Assembly (NCBI RefSeq): GCF_020564625.1
Contig: NZ_JAJBZT010000006.1
Coordinates: 1-64,000, forward strand
DNA length: 64,000 nt
Reading direction: 5' to 3'
Source: Leeia speluncae
GTDB lineage: Bacteria > Pseudomonadota > Gammaproteobacteria > Burkholderiales > Leeiaceae
Positions 11,078 to 20,466 of the stretch are shown piece by piece. Numbering within the stretch: the stretch's first letter is position 1; each line of letters begins with the position of its first letter. The translations under genes and the position numbers were made by a program. Under the pieces are notes generated by a model. It saw only the letters and a program-made list of their open reading frames with translations. It ran no database searches and was not told the DNA's origin.

Positions 11078-11103
11078 GCCCCGATATGCATCGGGGCTTT
11101 TTT
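11078..11103 (+). terminator. Rho-independent terminator of alaS
   Basis: Eight-base arms GCCCCGAT and ATCGGGGC (11078-11097) enclose a four-base loop and are followed by six T. It begins 26 bases after the alaS stop. Confidence 0.93.
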
Positions 11104-11151
11104 ATGAGTGTTGCAACTTAAATAGTGTTTGATAGGTTGAGAAAAAGACGT

Positions 11152-11187
11152 AAAAAAAGCTCACGCGGTCAGCATGAGCTTTTTTTT
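11152..11187. terminator. Bidirectional terminator between alaS and the GST gene
   Basis: A run of seven A precedes stem GCTCA (11159-11163) / TGAGC (11175-11179), and a run of eight T follows. The symmetrical A and T runs suit termination of the minus-strand GST gene as well as residual alaS transcripts. Confidence 0.75.
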
Positions 11188-11218
11188 GTGACTATTTCAA
11201 TGCAGATTCAATACTGAA

Positions 11219-11830
11219 TTAAGCAGGTGGTAGCGTATCAATAAAGCTTTGGCGTTCTGATAACTTTTGGAAATGTCTGGCCAGATTTGGGTATGACTCT
11301 TTCCAGTTGAGTTCTGTAAATCGTAAATCTAAGTAGCCTAAAGCGCAGCCTGTCGCGATATCTGCAAGGGTAAAGCCTTCGCCGACACACCAAGTCTTAT
11401 CTGCCAATTGTTCTGACATGACTTGCAAGGCTCGGTGAATTTTCTCTTCTTGGCGAGCAATCCAATCCGGGTCTTGCTTATCTGCGGCGCGTTTGGTTTT
11501 CTCTAGAAAAATCGTCACTGCTGCATCGCAAATACCATCGGCTAATGCCTCCCAACGTTTTACGCGAGTTTGAGGTCGGGTATCTTGTGGTAGCAATTTG
11601 CCAACAGGGGAGAGGCGATCCATGTATTCCACAATTACTCTGGAATCGAATAGCGTATCACCATCATCCAAAATCAAAACAGGGATTTTGCCTAATGGGT
11701 TTAGATTAGGCACGTTGGTATCTGCATTCCAAGGAATGTCGATCACATTTTCCACTGTGAGCTGCTTTTCCTGTGCCACGATCCTTGCCTTGCGGGCGTA
11801 CGGGCTGGTCAGTGAAATAATCAGTTTCAT
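11219..11830 (-). CDS. Glutathione S-transferase family protein
   Basis: This 203-residue cytosolic protein has a thioredoxin-like N-terminal half (TSPYARKARIVAQEK, then GKIPVLILDDG with the cis-proline, and DSRVIVEYMD for the glutathione gamma-glutamyl site) and an all-helical C-terminal half. The N-terminal motif SPYARKAR is that of the YibF-like GST group, where a serine is the likely catalytic residue. The substrate is unknown. It is a single gene with a terminator on its 3' side. Confidence 0.88.
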   Translation of the reverse strand: MKLIISLTSPYARKARIVAQEKQLTVENVIDIPWNADTNVPNLNPLGKIPVLILDDGDTLFDSRVIVEYMDRLSPVGKLLPQDTRPQTRVKRWEALADGICDAAVTIFLEKTKRAADKQDPDWIARQEEKIHRALQVMSEQLADKTWCVGEGFTLADIATGCALGYLDLRFTELNWKESYPNLARHFQKLSERQSFIDTLPPA

Positions 11831-11952
11831 GGAGTTTCCATAAGTGAGAATAACGTTTCGTTTTACATTATAAACTAAGATTGACCCCGCTGAAGGGCAT
11901 TTCTTTGCTTATTTGCACTGCAGCATTTAAGGTGAATCATTTGCGCACAGAA

Positions 11953-13383
11953 TTACGTAATGATGAAATCTCTCGCAAAAACTTCGTTAAAAAACTGGAA
12001 TAAGCGATCATTATCACAATATGCAACATTAAAGCGAAGCCAAGGTGTATTGGATTGATCTGGCCTAAATAAATAGCCAGGGGCTAACAAAATATCTTTT
12101 GATACGGCTAATTGTGAAAGAATGAGTGGGTCAATTGCTGTTTTTTTACATTTCGCCCATAAAAACATCCCCGCACCTGGTTCATGAAAGAGTTCAAAAC
12201 CAGCTTCTTCTAGTCGCCGAGCGGTTTTCTCTTGTGCGCGCCCCAGTTTTTCTTTCAATTGTTCTAGGTGTTTGCGGTGATGGCCTTCCGTTAGGATGCC
12301 GTGCACGAGCGTTTCGTTGAGCTCTGGGGTGGCCATGCCGGAAACGAGCTTATGGTAAACCAATTCTTCTAATAAGCCTTTTTCCGCCGCGATAAACCCT
12401 ACGCGCAATCCCGGCGCAATCGATTTTGAAAAACTACCGATATAGACCACTTGCTTTAATTGATCCATGCTGGCGAGTGTCTGCTGCCTGCCGGGAACTA
12501 GGTCACTCGATACATTATCTTCCACTATTTTGAAGTCATACTGTGCCGCCAACTGTAGGACGCGATAAGCCGTGGCAGGGCTATAACTTGCCCCAGTCGG
12601 GTTTTGCAGTTGTGTATTGGTAAAATACAACTTCGGGCGATGGGTTGCGAGGATATTCGTTAAGGCCTGAATATCAGGTCCGCTCGGGGTCATTGGGACG
12701 CCAATGAGTTTTAAGCCACGCAATCTAAGTGCGGACATCAAGTTACTATAACCCGGATCATCTACGAGTACTGTATCGCCGGTGACGGTGAGGCGTCTGG
12801 TGACTAAATCAAGCGCTTGACTCGCCCCAAGTGTTAATAGGACTTGTTCGGTACCTACTTCAATTTCTAGTTCTTGTAAGTGACGTGAGATGGTTTCTCT
12901 TAGTGGTGCATACCCTTTAGGGTGGCCATATTTCACAATGCGGTCGGTTGATCTTGCCGCCTGCCGTAGCCCTTTTTGTAAGGCTTCTTCATCTAGCCAG
13001 GTGGTTGGTAGCCAGCCGCAACCAGCATGAATGCCTGATTCGGCATTTTCATACACATTTCTAAGTAACCAATAACTGTCTACGTTACTTTCATTTAACC
13101 TCGGTTTAACAGGGTCTGTTTTCGGTGCTGAATCGGCCACAAAAAAACCTGCACCTCGCCTTGGTTGCAAAAAGCCTTTGGCTACTAATCGATCATACGC
13201 TTCTACAACGGTAAAGGTAGATATCCCATGCGCTTGGGCAAATTGCCTGATGGACGGGGCTTTGCTGCCAGGGCGTAGTTGCCGATTGCTAATTCGGTTG
13301 CTCAATCCATTCACGATTTGAGAAACGAGGGACTCGTTACTTTCAGGGTTGAGATCTAAAAGAGGTAATAAGCTTTTGTTCAT
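11953..13383 (-). CDS. MocR-type GntR regulator with aminotransferase domain
   Basis: MocR regulators fuse a GntR winged helix (residues about 10-85, with APSIRQFAQAHGISTFTV as recognition region) to a fold-type I aminotransferase domain (about 115-470) that binds pyridoxal phosphate as sensor. The cofactor lysine is Lys320 in SFSKSIAPGLR. The length of 476 is normal. It is transcribed away from the transaminase/mmsA pair, and the spacer carries a perfect inverted repeat and a further half site. It is therefore probably the activator or repressor of that pair, in the manner of TauR, GabR or BauR-like systems. The effector is likely the amino donor or a PLP adduct of it (inference). Confidence 0.92.
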   Translation of the reverse strand: MNKSLLPLLDLNPESNESLVSQIVNGLSNRISNRQLRPGSKAPSIRQFAQAHGISTFTVVEAYDRLVAKGFLQPRRGAGFFVADSAPKTDPVKPRLNESNVDSYWLLRNVYENAESGIHAGCGWLPTTWLDEEALQKGLRQAARSTDRIVKYGHPKGYAPLRETISRHLQELEIEVGTEQVLLTLGASQALDLVTRRLTVTGDTVLVDDPGYSNLMSALRLRGLKLIGVPMTPSGPDIQALTNILATHRPKLYFTNTQLQNPTGASYSPATAYRVLQLAAQYDFKIVEDNVSSDLVPGRQQTLASMDQLKQVVYIGSFSKSIAPGLRVGFIAAEKGLLEELVYHKLVSGMATPELNETLVHGILTEGHHRKHLEQLKEKLGRAQEKTARRLEEAGFELFHEPGAGMFLWAKCKKTAIDPLILSQLAVSKDILLAPGYLFRPDQSNTPWLRFNVAYCDNDRLFQFFNEVFARDFIIT

Positions 13384-13410
13384 TGCAACATAACCGTAAA
13401 GGGAAAAATT

Positions 13411-13476
13411 CCAATACAGCTAGTGTACACAATTTTTAAACTGTATATGTGACTGTATTGGTAAAGCCAATACAGT
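13411..13476. promoter_or_regulatory. Candidate MocR operator with CCAATACAG boxes
   Basis: Three copies of the 9-mer CCAATACAG or its complement lie in the divergent spacer: 13411-13419 direct, 13453-13461 inverted, 13467-13475 direct. The last two form a perfect inverted repeat (13452-13476) with ten-base arms ACTGTATTGG / CCAATACAGT around TAAAG. Repeated boxes of this kind between a MocR gene and its divergent target are the usual binding arrangement. Confidence 0.7.
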
Positions 13477-13524
13477 TAGCACACCCCTCACCAACCTTGT
13501 AATGAAGAGCTCAAGGAGATAACG

Positions 13525-14862
13525 ATGACACTTGAATGGAACGGTAGCCCATTGCCAATGGATGCATACTGGATGCCATTTACGGCAAATCGCCAGTTCA
13601 AAGCAGCACCACGTATGTTGGTTTCTGCACAGGACATGCATTTTACCGATATTGATGGCCGCCAGATTCTAGATGGTACTGCTGGTCTATGGTGTGTAAA
13701 CGCTGGTCACAATCGCCCAACTATTACGGAAGCGGTTCAGCGTCAGATTGCTACCTTAGATTATGCACCACCATTTCAAATGGGACACCCTCAAGCGTTT
13801 ATCGCAGCCGACCGTTTGGCGAAAATGGCGCCAGCCGGTTTGAATCGTGTGTTTTTTACCAACTCTGGTTCAGAATCTGCGGATACCGCGCTCAAAATCG
13901 CGCTAGGTTATCACCGCATGAAAGGCGATCATCTTCGTACTAAATTGATTGGTCGTGAACGTGGTTACCACGGTGTGAACTTTGGTGGCATTTCTGTTGG
14001 TGGTATTGCTGGCAACCGTAAGTTGTTTGGCAATGCATTGGCAGGTGTTGATCATTTGTCTCACACTCATGATTTGGCTCGTAACGCTTTTTCTAAAGGC
14101 GAGCCAGCATTGGGTGGCGAAGAAATGGCTAATGCTGTTGAAGCGCGCATCACCACCTTGCACGATCCTTCGACCATTGCTGCCATTATTGTTGAGCCAG
14201 TTGCAGGTTCTACTGGTGTGATCTTGCCTCCAAAAGGTTACCTAAAGCGCTTGCGCGAGATTTGTACCAAACACGGCATTTTGTTGATTTTTGATGAAGT
14301 GATTACCGGTTTTGGTCGTTTGGGTACCGCTTGGGGTGCAGACAAGTTTGATGTTGTTCCTGACATTATTACTTGTGCAAAAGGCCTAAGTAACGGTGTT
14401 ATTCCAATGGGTGCAGTCATCGTGAAACAAGAAATTCACGATGCGTACATGGCAGCGAGCGCAGAAAATGCGATCGAATTGCCACATGGCTATACCTACT
14501 CGGCACATCCTGTTGCTGCTGCTGCTGCAGTTGCAACACTGGATCTTTACCAAGAAGAGAAGCTATTTGAGCGTGCTGCTGCATTGGAAAGTCACTGGGA
14601 AGCCGGTGTGCATTCACTAAAAGGTCTGCCGCATGTGAAAGACCTTCGCAATATCGGTCTTGTTGCTGGTATTGAACTAGAGTCTGCGCCAGGTAAAGTA
14701 GGTAAGCGTGCATTTGAGGTGTATCTCAAGGCTTGGGACAAAGGTGTATTGATCCGTACCACTGGTGACATCATTGCCTTGTCGCCTCCACTGATCATCA
14801 ATAAAGAGCAGATCGACCAGATCTTTAACGTATTAGCAGATGTACTAAAAACCATTGAGTAA
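13525..14862 (+). CDS. bauA: Omega-amino acid (beta-alanine)--pyruvate transaminase
   Basis: This class III PLP transaminase moves the amino group of beta-alanine or similar omega-amino acids to pyruvate, giving malonate semialdehyde and alanine. The 445-residue protein has the family N-terminus (YWMPFTANRQFK), the FTNSGSESADTALK phosphate-binding segment, LIFDEVITGFGRLG, and the PLP lysine Lys286 in CAKGLSNG. A perfect AAGGAG precedes the ATG. mmsA follows after about 90 bases, the arrangement of bauA-bauC in Pseudomonas, where the semialdehyde is oxidised to acetyl-CoA. Related omega-transaminases accept taurine or aromatic amines, so the exact donor is inferred. Confidence 0.9.
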   Translation: MTLEWNGSPLPMDAYWMPFTANRQFKAAPRMLVSAQDMHFTDIDGRQILDGTAGLWCVNAGHNRPTITEAVQRQIATLDYAPPFQMGHPQAFIAADRLAKMAPAGLNRVFFTNSGSESADTALKIALGYHRMKGDHLRTKLIGRERGYHGVNFGGISVGGIAGNRKLFGNALAGVDHLSHTHDLARNAFSKGEPALGGEEMANAVEARITTLHDPSTIAAIIVEPVAGSTGVILPPKGYLKRLREICTKHGILLIFDEVITGFGRLGTAWGADKFDVVPDIITCAKGLSNGVIPMGAVIVKQEIHDAYMAASAENAIELPHGYTYSAHPVAAAAAVATLDLYQEEKLFERAAALESHWEAGVHSLKGLPHVKDLRNIGLVAGIELESAPGKVGKRAFEVYLKAWDKGVLIRTTGDIIALSPPLIINKEQIDQIFNVLADVLKTIE

Positions 14863-14951
14863 ATGTTTGGTGCTTTGCTAGTGAGTAAATTGGGGCGGTG
14901 AATTTCAATCGATCACCGTCTCTTATTAAAACCATGATTGAGGGGAAAGTA

Positions 14952-16445
14952 ATGTCAGAAGTTCTTCACTATATCAACGGTCAACGTGTTGCTGGTACAG
15001 GTACCCGCACAAGTGATGTGTTCAACCCAGCGCTAGGCGAAGTAGTTGCAAAAGTACGTTTGGCAGATGAAGCCGATGTAAATACCGCTGTTGCTGCGGC
15101 AAAAGCTGCGTTCCCAGCTTGGTCTGCAACTAGCCCACTACGTCGTTCACGCGTGATGTTCAAGTTCAAAGATTTGCTTGAGCAAAACATGCAGAAACTG
15201 GCTGAATTGATCAGCAGCGAACACGGTAAAGTGGTATCTGATGCAATGGGTGAAGTGACCCGTGGTCTTGAAGTAGTGGAATTTGCTTGTGGCATTCCTC
15301 AATTGTTGAAAGGTGAATACACCGAGCAAGTAGGTGGTGGTATCGATGCTTACACCACTCGCCAATCCTTAGGTGTGGTTGCTGGTATTACCCCATTTAA
15401 CTTCCCTGCCATGGTGCCAATGTGGATGTTCCCGGTGGCGATTGCAACCGGTAACACCTTCATTCTAAAACCATCTGAGCGCGATCCTTCTGCTGCCTTG
15501 TTGATTGCAGATCTACTAAAAGAAGCTGGCTTGCCAGATGGCGTATTTAACGTATTGCATGGTGACAAACTAGCGGTTGATGGTCTATTGACCCACCCAG
15601 ACGTGCAAGCAATTAGCTTTGTTGGTTCTACTCCAATTGCTAAATACATCTACGAAACTGGTGCGCATCACGGCAAACGTGTTCAGGCACTAGGTGGCGC
15701 GAAAAACCACATGATCGTGATGCCTGATGCAGACCTAGATCAAGCAGTGGATGCATTGACTGGCGCAGCTTACGGTTCAGCTGGTGAGCGTTGTATGGCG
15801 ATTTCTGTTGCGCTAGCGGTTGGCGATGTAGCTGATCAACTAGTTGAAAAAATGGCAGAGCGTGCTCGCACATTGAAAATCAACGTGGGTACTGATCCTC
15901 ATGCTGAAATGGGTCCATTGGTGACCAAACAGCACCAAGAAAAAGTAGCTGGTTATGTGGCTAAAGGTGTTGAAGAGGGTGCAACATTAGTTGTTGATGG
16001 CCGTGGTCTGAAAGTGCCTGGCTATGAAAATGGCTTCTTCTTGGGTGGTACATTATTCGACAACGTAACCCCAGAAATGACCATCTACAAAGAAGAAATC
16101 TTTGGCCCAGTATTGTGCATTGTTCGTGTGCCAGACTTCGAAGCGGCGCTAAAACTGATCAATGACCACGAATTCGGTAACGGTACTTCCATCTTTACCC
16201 GTGATGGTGATGCAGCGCGTAACTTCGCTCACCGTGTGCAAGTAGGTATGGTTGGTATTAACGTGCCTATTCCAGTACCAATGGCATTCCATAGCTTTGG
16301 TGGCTGGAAGGCATCTCTATTTGGTGATCATCATATGCACGGCCCTGAAGGCGTTCGTTTCTACACCAAAATGAAAGCCGTGACCACTCGCTGGCCAACA
16401 GGTATTCGTGCTGGTGCTGAATTTGTTATGCCTACAATGAAGTAA
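14952..16445 (+). CDS. mmsA: CoA-acylating methylmalonate-semialdehyde dehydrogenase
   Basis: MmsA oxidises malonate or methylmalonate semialdehyde with NAD and CoA, releasing CO2 and acetyl- or propionyl-CoA. From ATG 14952 (AGGGGAAAG upstream) the protein has 497 residues. An in-frame GTG at 14898 lacks such a site. The nucleophile is Cys281 in GERCMAIS, and the family-specific segment [14 protein letters not shown] and the [18 protein letters not shown] end are present. It receives the product of the upstream transaminase, so the two genes complete beta-alanine degradation (the role of bauC). A terminator follows. Confidence 0.93.
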   Translation: MSEVLHYINGQRVAGTGTRTSDVFNPALGEVVAKVRLADEADVNTAVAAAKAAFPAWSATSPLRRSRVMFKFKDLLEQNMQKLAELISSEHGKVVSDAMGEVTRGLEVVEFACGIPQLLKGEYTEQVGGGIDAYTTRQSLGVVAGITPFNFPAMVPMWMFPVAIATGNTFILKPSERDPSAALLIADLLKEAGLPDGVFNVLHGDKLAVDGLLTHPDVQAISFVGSTPIAKYIYETGAHHGKRVQALGGAKNHMIVMPDADLDQAVDALTGAAYGSAGERCMAISVALAVGDVADQLVEKMAERARTLKINVGTDPHAEMGPLVTKQHQEKVAGYVAKGVEEGATLVVDGRGLKVPGYENGFFLGGTLFDNVTPEMTIYKEEIFGPVLCIVRVPDFEAALKLINDHEFGNGTSIFTRDGDAARNFAHRVQVGMVGINVPIPVPMAFHSFGGWKASLFGDHHMHGPEGVRFYTKMKAVTTRWPTGIRAGAEFVMPTMK

Positions 16446-16470
16446 TTGTCTGGTTTAACGTAATAAAAAA

Positions 16471-16497
16471 CCGATCAGGTGACTGATCGGTTTTTTT
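16471..16497 (+). terminator. Rho-independent terminator after mmsA
   Basis: Eight-base arms CCGATCAG and CTGATCGG (16471-16490) around GTGA are followed by seven T. An A run upstream would also let it act on the minus strand. Confidence 0.92.
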
Positions 16498-16586
16498 ATT
16501 TTTTACGGATAAGAAACTTAGTCATTTTTCTGTCATCTACCCCTGATAAGTTTATCTACTTTCGTGATGAATGACTTGAGGAAGAT

Positions 16587-17927
16587 ATGAAGCGCACAAT
16601 TTCAGCCTTAATCGGCTTAGTTTCTTTACCGGCAATGGCTGAAGAGTTTAGTTTTTTACCATCAACACTGCCAGATGTGTCTGCAATTGAACGATATGAA
16701 GTGCATACCCCAAAGCTTCCTCAAGGCATGCCAATGGCAGTTGGCTCTGGATTGCGCTTCAAAGGATATGAAAAAGGGACTTCGGCATTAGAGTTTTGGT
16801 CGTTAACAGACCGTGGTCCAAATGTGGATACGCCAGATGTGTTGGTGAGGGGGAAAGCGACTGCAAGCAAATTATTTGTGGCGCCAGACTTTACGCCAAC
16901 TATTGCGCAAATTCGTGTTTCGTTAGCTGAAAAAGCGGCAGTCATTCAAACCATGCCTATTAAACAATCTGGCAAGCAGATTTCTGGATTGCCAGTACCA
17001 TCTGGCTCTGTGGGGTCTACGGGTGAGGTTGGTTTAGATCGCCTCCTAAATACATTGTCTTATGATGTGAATGGTCTAGATCCCGAAGGGATTGATTTCG
17101 ATGCCCAAGGTAATTTGTGGATTGTGGACGAGTATGGTCCATTTATTGCCAAAATTGATGGCAAAACTGGTGAGGTCCTAAAAAAGTATGGCCCCGGCGT
17201 TGGATTGCCTGCTGAACTAGCATTTCGCCAGCCCAACCGTGGTTTTGAAGGGGTTGCCGTGACACCATCTGGCAAGGTGGTTGCAACCATTCAAAGTACA
17301 TTGGATGTAGAAGGTAAGACGAAGAGTGATGCGTTGTTTACTCGTATCGTTGTACTAGACCCAGCTACTGACAGTGTAAAACAATATGCTTACCCTGTTT
17401 CTGCCTTCTTTAAGAAAGCCGGAGATATGAAGATTGGGGATATTGTTGCGATCTCTGAAACAAAGTTTGCATTGATCGAACAAGGCAAAGATAAAGATAA
17501 GCAAATGCACAACGATATTGTGCTGGTTGATTTATCGAATGCTACCGATATTCAAGGTAAGACACTACCAAATGGCAAATTACTAGAGTTTGCTAATGCT
17601 GCAGATGTTCAGCAAATGGGGGTGCAATTTGCAACCAAGAAAACCATCTTGGATTTAAGAAAGCTAGGTTGGAAGCCTGAAAAATCAGAAGGCCTTGCAC
17701 TGGTGGATGGCACGACGTTAGCGGTCATTAATGATAATGATTTTGCAGTTGGTAGTCAGTTAAAAGGGACAGATAAGAAGCTAGATGAGTTAGTAGTTTC
17801 TGACGGCAAGCTGCAAGATAAGTCGGGAAATGTTCATCAAGGTGCATCGCTTTCTATTGAGCAAAATGATGACAAAACCGAGTTGTGGCTAATTACGTTG
17901 AGAAAGTCACTGAAAGACTGGAAGTAA
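16587..17927 (+). CDS. Secreted esterase-like/phytase-like beta-propeller protein
   Basis: The 446-residue protein starts with a short signal peptide (MKRTISALIGLVSLPAMA, likely cut after AMA) and is probably periplasmic or secreted. The body matches the family annotated as esterase-like activity of phytase (PF13449 type): FWSLTDRGPNVDTP near the start, then DPEGIDFDAQGNLWIVDEYGPFI and GFEGVAVTPSGKVVATIQS propeller blades, and EGLALVDGTTLAVINDNDF near the end. These DP/EG repeats suggest a calcium-binding propeller. The substrate is unknown; phosphate-ester release is possible. It is monocistronic and flanked by terminators. Confidence 0.82.
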   Translation: MKRTISALIGLVSLPAMAEEFSFLPSTLPDVSAIERYEVHTPKLPQGMPMAVGSGLRFKGYEKGTSALEFWSLTDRGPNVDTPDVLVRGKATASKLFVAPDFTPTIAQIRVSLAEKAAVIQTMPIKQSGKQISGLPVPSGSVGSTGEVGLDRLLNTLSYDVNGLDPEGIDFDAQGNLWIVDEYGPFIAKIDGKTGEVLKKYGPGVGLPAELAFRQPNRGFEGVAVTPSGKVVATIQSTLDVEGKTKSDALFTRIVVLDPATDSVKQYAYPVSAFFKKAGDMKIGDIVAISETKFALIEQGKDKDKQMHNDIVLVDLSNATDIQGKTLPNGKLLEFANAADVQQMGVQFATKKTILDLRKLGWKPEKSEGLALVDGTTLAVINDNDFAVGSQLKGTDKKLDELVVSDGKLQDKSGNVHQGASLSIEQNDDKTELWLITLRKSLKDWK

Positions 17928-17947
17928 TTTGATGTAGACGCAAAAAA

Positions 17948-17969
17948 GCCCGCATTAGCGGGCTTTTTT
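17948..17969. terminator. Bidirectional terminator between the phytase-like gene and efp
   Basis: Stem GCCCGC / GCGGGC (17948-17963) with loop ATTA has an A run before it and a T run after it, so it can serve both convergent genes. Confidence 0.9.
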
Positions 17970-18001
17970 ATTGGGTGAAACCCAATCAACAAACGTAAGA
18001 A

Positions 18002-18562
18002 TTAAGCGCGACGCTTGAATTCGTGTGTACGTGTATCGATTTCAATCATGTCGCCAATTTCAACGAATGCAGCAACTTGAATTTCTGCACCGTTAGTCAA
18101 TTTAGCTGGTTTCATTACTTTACCAGAGGTATCGCCACGAACTGCTGGTTCTGTGTAAGACACTTCACGAACAATCGTTGTTGGTAGTTCAACAGAAATT
18201 GCTTTACCGTTGTAGAAAGTAACTTCACATACGTCTTCCATACCATCTTGTAGGTACTGAAGCACGTCGCCCATGTTATCAGCTTCGATTTCGTACTGAT
18301 TGAATTCTGTATCCATGAACACGTACATTGGATCAGCAAAGTAAGAGTAGGTACACTCTTTCTTATCTAAGATCACAACGTCAAATTTTTCGTCAGCCTT
18401 GTAAACGGCTTCAGAAGCAGAGCCGGTCAGCAAGTTTTTCATTTTCATCTTGACCACAGCAGCGTTACGGCCAGATTTGTTGTATTCAGCTTTTTGAACA
18501 ACCATTGGGTCGTTACCTAGCATAAATACGTTGCCAGAGCGGAGTTCCTGAGCGGTTTTCAT
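18002..18562 (-). CDS. efp: Elongation factor P, Arg32 type
   Basis: EF-P binds ribosomes stalled at consecutive prolines and promotes peptide bond formation. From ATG 18562 the protein has 186 residues and three beta-barrel domains; a start 30 bases upstream is possible but not family-like. The loop reaching the peptidyl-transferase centre reads YNKSGRNAA, placing Arg32 at the tip where E. coli EF-P has Lys34. Arg32 is the residue rhamnosylated by EarP, and earP lies directly upstream on the same strand. The C-terminal domain ([16 protein letters not shown]) is complete. Confidence 0.97.
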   Translation of the reverse strand: MKTAQELRSGNVFMLGNDPMVVQKAEYNKSGRNAAVVKMKMKNLLTGSASEAVYKADEKFDVVILDKKECTYSYFADPMYVFMDTEFNQYEIEADNMGDVLQYLQDGMEDVCEVTFYNGKAISVELPTTIVREVSYTEPAVRGDTSGKVMKPAKLTNGAEIQVAAFVEIGDMIEIDTRTHEFKRRA

Positions 18563-18620
18563 TGTCAAACTATCCTGTTTTAACTGTGTCAAATTGGGCG
18601 ATACAGAGTGTCCGCCAAAC

Positions 18621-19769
18621 TCATAATTCTAACCTGCTTTTGCAGAATTGTGCCAGCTGTTTGGCAATTGGTTGTTGTTTTTCCAGCGTTTTTTGCCAAG
18701 ATATGGCTAAGTCTTCATGTTCTGGCAGGCTATTTAGTAAATTTGTGAGCAAATCTGATTCTTTCAGATCTGTGTTCCACTGATATGACAGGGCGCGAAA
18801 ATTGGCCGCCAGTTGTGTTGGCCAAGCATTTAGGTAGCGATCTAAAAAAGCAGATAGTTTATCTAAATGTGCATTTTCTTCTTGTTGGTAGATGTGCCAA
18901 ATAAATGGCTTACCAGCCCATTGTGCGCGAAGAAATGAATCTTCTCCCCTGATGAAATTTAAATCACATCGCCACAACAGTTCATCATATTCATCTTGGC
19001 TCATGAAAGGCAGGCATTCGATTACTAACTTGTCCATTTTAAAATGACGAGAAGTTTCGATGATTGAAGGTGGATTGATGTGCGAATGAAGCCAGCTTTT
19101 AACATCAGGCAAGATTTTGCTATCGGTTACATATAAATGAATCGGCTGAGAATAATTCATTAACGTATCTAGCAATACGGGAAGAGATGGATTCTCATAC
19201 GCAAATAAACTGATATAGATAGGCTTTTTAGCTCGTTCAATCTCATTTGCACGATTGATTGAGGATAAATATTGATCTCTTTTACTAATTAAATCGTGTT
19301 CTCGAAATAATCCTGCTGTTTTGTCAGTGAACCCAGGGAAGATGAAGTACTTGGTTATGCCAAGTTGTGGATGAATCGATGTCATGCCATGGCAATCTTC
19401 GACCCAAGATTCTGCGGATAAATACTCGAGGTTAATCCAGCAAAAATGAGGATTTGCCTGATACGTTTTTGAAATATAAGAGAGTGGAATATCGCATGCG
19501 AAGGCTTCAATCACGATGTCGGAGAAGACTGTGCATGCATCGATATTGGCATCATCCCATTGTTGGACTTCAATCCCCTCGATTAGTTGAGAGGGTAGGT
19601 CTAATTGAACGGTATTTACCAATTTTTGCATGGTAGGTAAATCGTCGACCCATAGACGTATTGTCTCATTTGTTTCTGTTGCTAATTGTTTGGCAAATCG
19701 CCAGCAAACGCCGATATCGCCAAAGTTATCGACTACTTTGCAAAATATGTCCCATCTGAATGGCTTCAT
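18621..19769 (-). CDS. earP: EF-P arginine rhamnosyltransferase EarP
   Basis: EarP transfers rhamnose from dTDP-L-rhamnose to Arg32 of EF-P, which is needed for full EF-P activity. From ATG 19769 the protein has 382 residues. The N-terminus [20 protein letters not shown] contains Asp14 and Asp18, matching the catalytic aspartates known in Pseudomonas and Neisseria EarP (near 13 and 17). The donor-binding end contains [21 protein letters not shown] with the conserved Glu. An in-frame start 21 bases upstream is less likely. It lies just upstream of efp, 58 bases apart. The rhamnose synthesis genes are not in this window. Confidence 0.96.
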   Translation of the reverse strand: MKPFRWDIFCKVVDNFGDIGVCWRFAKQLATETNETIRLWVDDLPTMQKLVNTVQLDLPSQLIEGIEVQQWDDANIDACTVFSDIVIEAFACDIPLSYISKTYQANPHFCWINLEYLSAESWVEDCHGMTSIHPQLGITKYFIFPGFTDKTAGLFREHDLISKRDQYLSSINRANEIERAKKPIYISLFAYENPSLPVLLDTLMNYSQPIHLYVTDSKILPDVKSWLHSHINPPSIIETSRHFKMDKLVIECLPFMSQDEYDELLWRCDLNFIRGEDSFLRAQWAGKPFIWHIYQQEENAHLDKLSAFLDRYLNAWPTQLAANFRALSYQWNTDLKESDLLTNLLNSLPEHEDLAISWQKTLEKQQPIAKQLAQFCKSRLEL

Positions 19770-19814
19770 CGAATACGTATCTCTTAACACTGCTTTAAAT
19801 CAAGAATGTATATA

Positions 19815-19852
19815 AAAAAAACAAAAGACAGCGAACGCCGCTGGTTTTTTTT
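19815..19852. terminator. Hairpin with A and T runs between earP and fliW
   Basis: Stem CAGCG (19829-19833) / CGCTG (19839-19843) has an A run on its left and a run of eight T on its right. No gene ends here on either strand: earP and fliW both start outward from it. It may be a leader attenuator for earP or a remnant terminator. Confidence 0.5.
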
Positions 19853-19908
19853 ATTTAAGCCACTTATGCTAATGACTTGATTACCTATGATTACAGGAAA
19901 ACCTCAAC

Positions 19909-20328
19909 ATGCAGATTATGACAGAATGGTTTGGTCCAGTAGATATTGATCCTGCAACAACACTGACATTCCCTGTCGGACTGCCAGGATTTGAAGATTG
20001 TACGCGTTTTAAATTGCTACATGATGAGCAAAAAGCAAATCCATTGGTACGCTGGTTGCAATCGCTTGATCGTCCTGATGTCACATTTAGTGTTGTCGAT
20101 CCTGCAATCTTTGATGTTCGTTATGAACTGACACTGACAGACGAAGAAACTAATTTGCTGTCTTATACAGAAGGCGATCATGTTGTCGTGTTAATGTTGT
20201 TAGGCCGTTCTGAAGATGCAAGTGTCATCGTGCCAAAAGCAAAATTTCCGATCTTGCTAAACTTGGATAAACAAACCGGGTTACAAAAACAAGCAACAAC
20301 TTGCGAATTAGTATTTAGAAACGTATAA
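19909..20328 (+). CDS. fliW: Flagellar assembly factor FliW
   Basis: FliW binds flagellin and, by antagonising the RNA-binding regulator CsrA, couples flagellin translation to filament assembly. The 139-residue cytoplasmic protein shows the family features: FPVGLPGFEDCTRFKLL near residues 24-40, the middle segment LSLDRPDVTFSVVDP-like stretch, and the end SVIVPKAKFPILLNLDKQTGLQ. ATG 19909 is assumed; ATG 19918 is a close alternative. No csrA or flagellar gene is adjacent, unlike many genomes where fliW and csrA are paired. Confidence 0.9.
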   Translation: MQIMTEWFGPVDIDPATTLTFPVGLPGFEDCTRFKLLHDEQKANPLVRWLQSLDRPDVTFSVVDPAIFDVRYELTLTDEETNLLSYTEGDHVVVLMLLGRSEDASVIVPKAKFPILLNLDKQTGLQKQATTCELVFRNV

Positions 20329-20365
20329 ATCTAGCATTGGCGCTGGGTTTAGCTACATTTTGATA

Positions 20366-20395
20366 AATGGCTTAGGAAAAAAATCTTAAGCCATT
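20366..20395 (+). repeat. Inverted repeat after fliW
   Basis: Nine-base perfect arms AATGGCTTA (20366-20374) and TAAGCCATT (20387-20395), 38 bases after fliW. There is no T run, so intrinsic termination is doubtful. Confidence 0.4.
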
Positions 20396-20466
20396 GTCAT
20401 GTGTTTGGCGTTTCGCTCGCTTGGTAGTATTATATCGCCCATTTCCAGTAGTGGATTCCATAGCGG

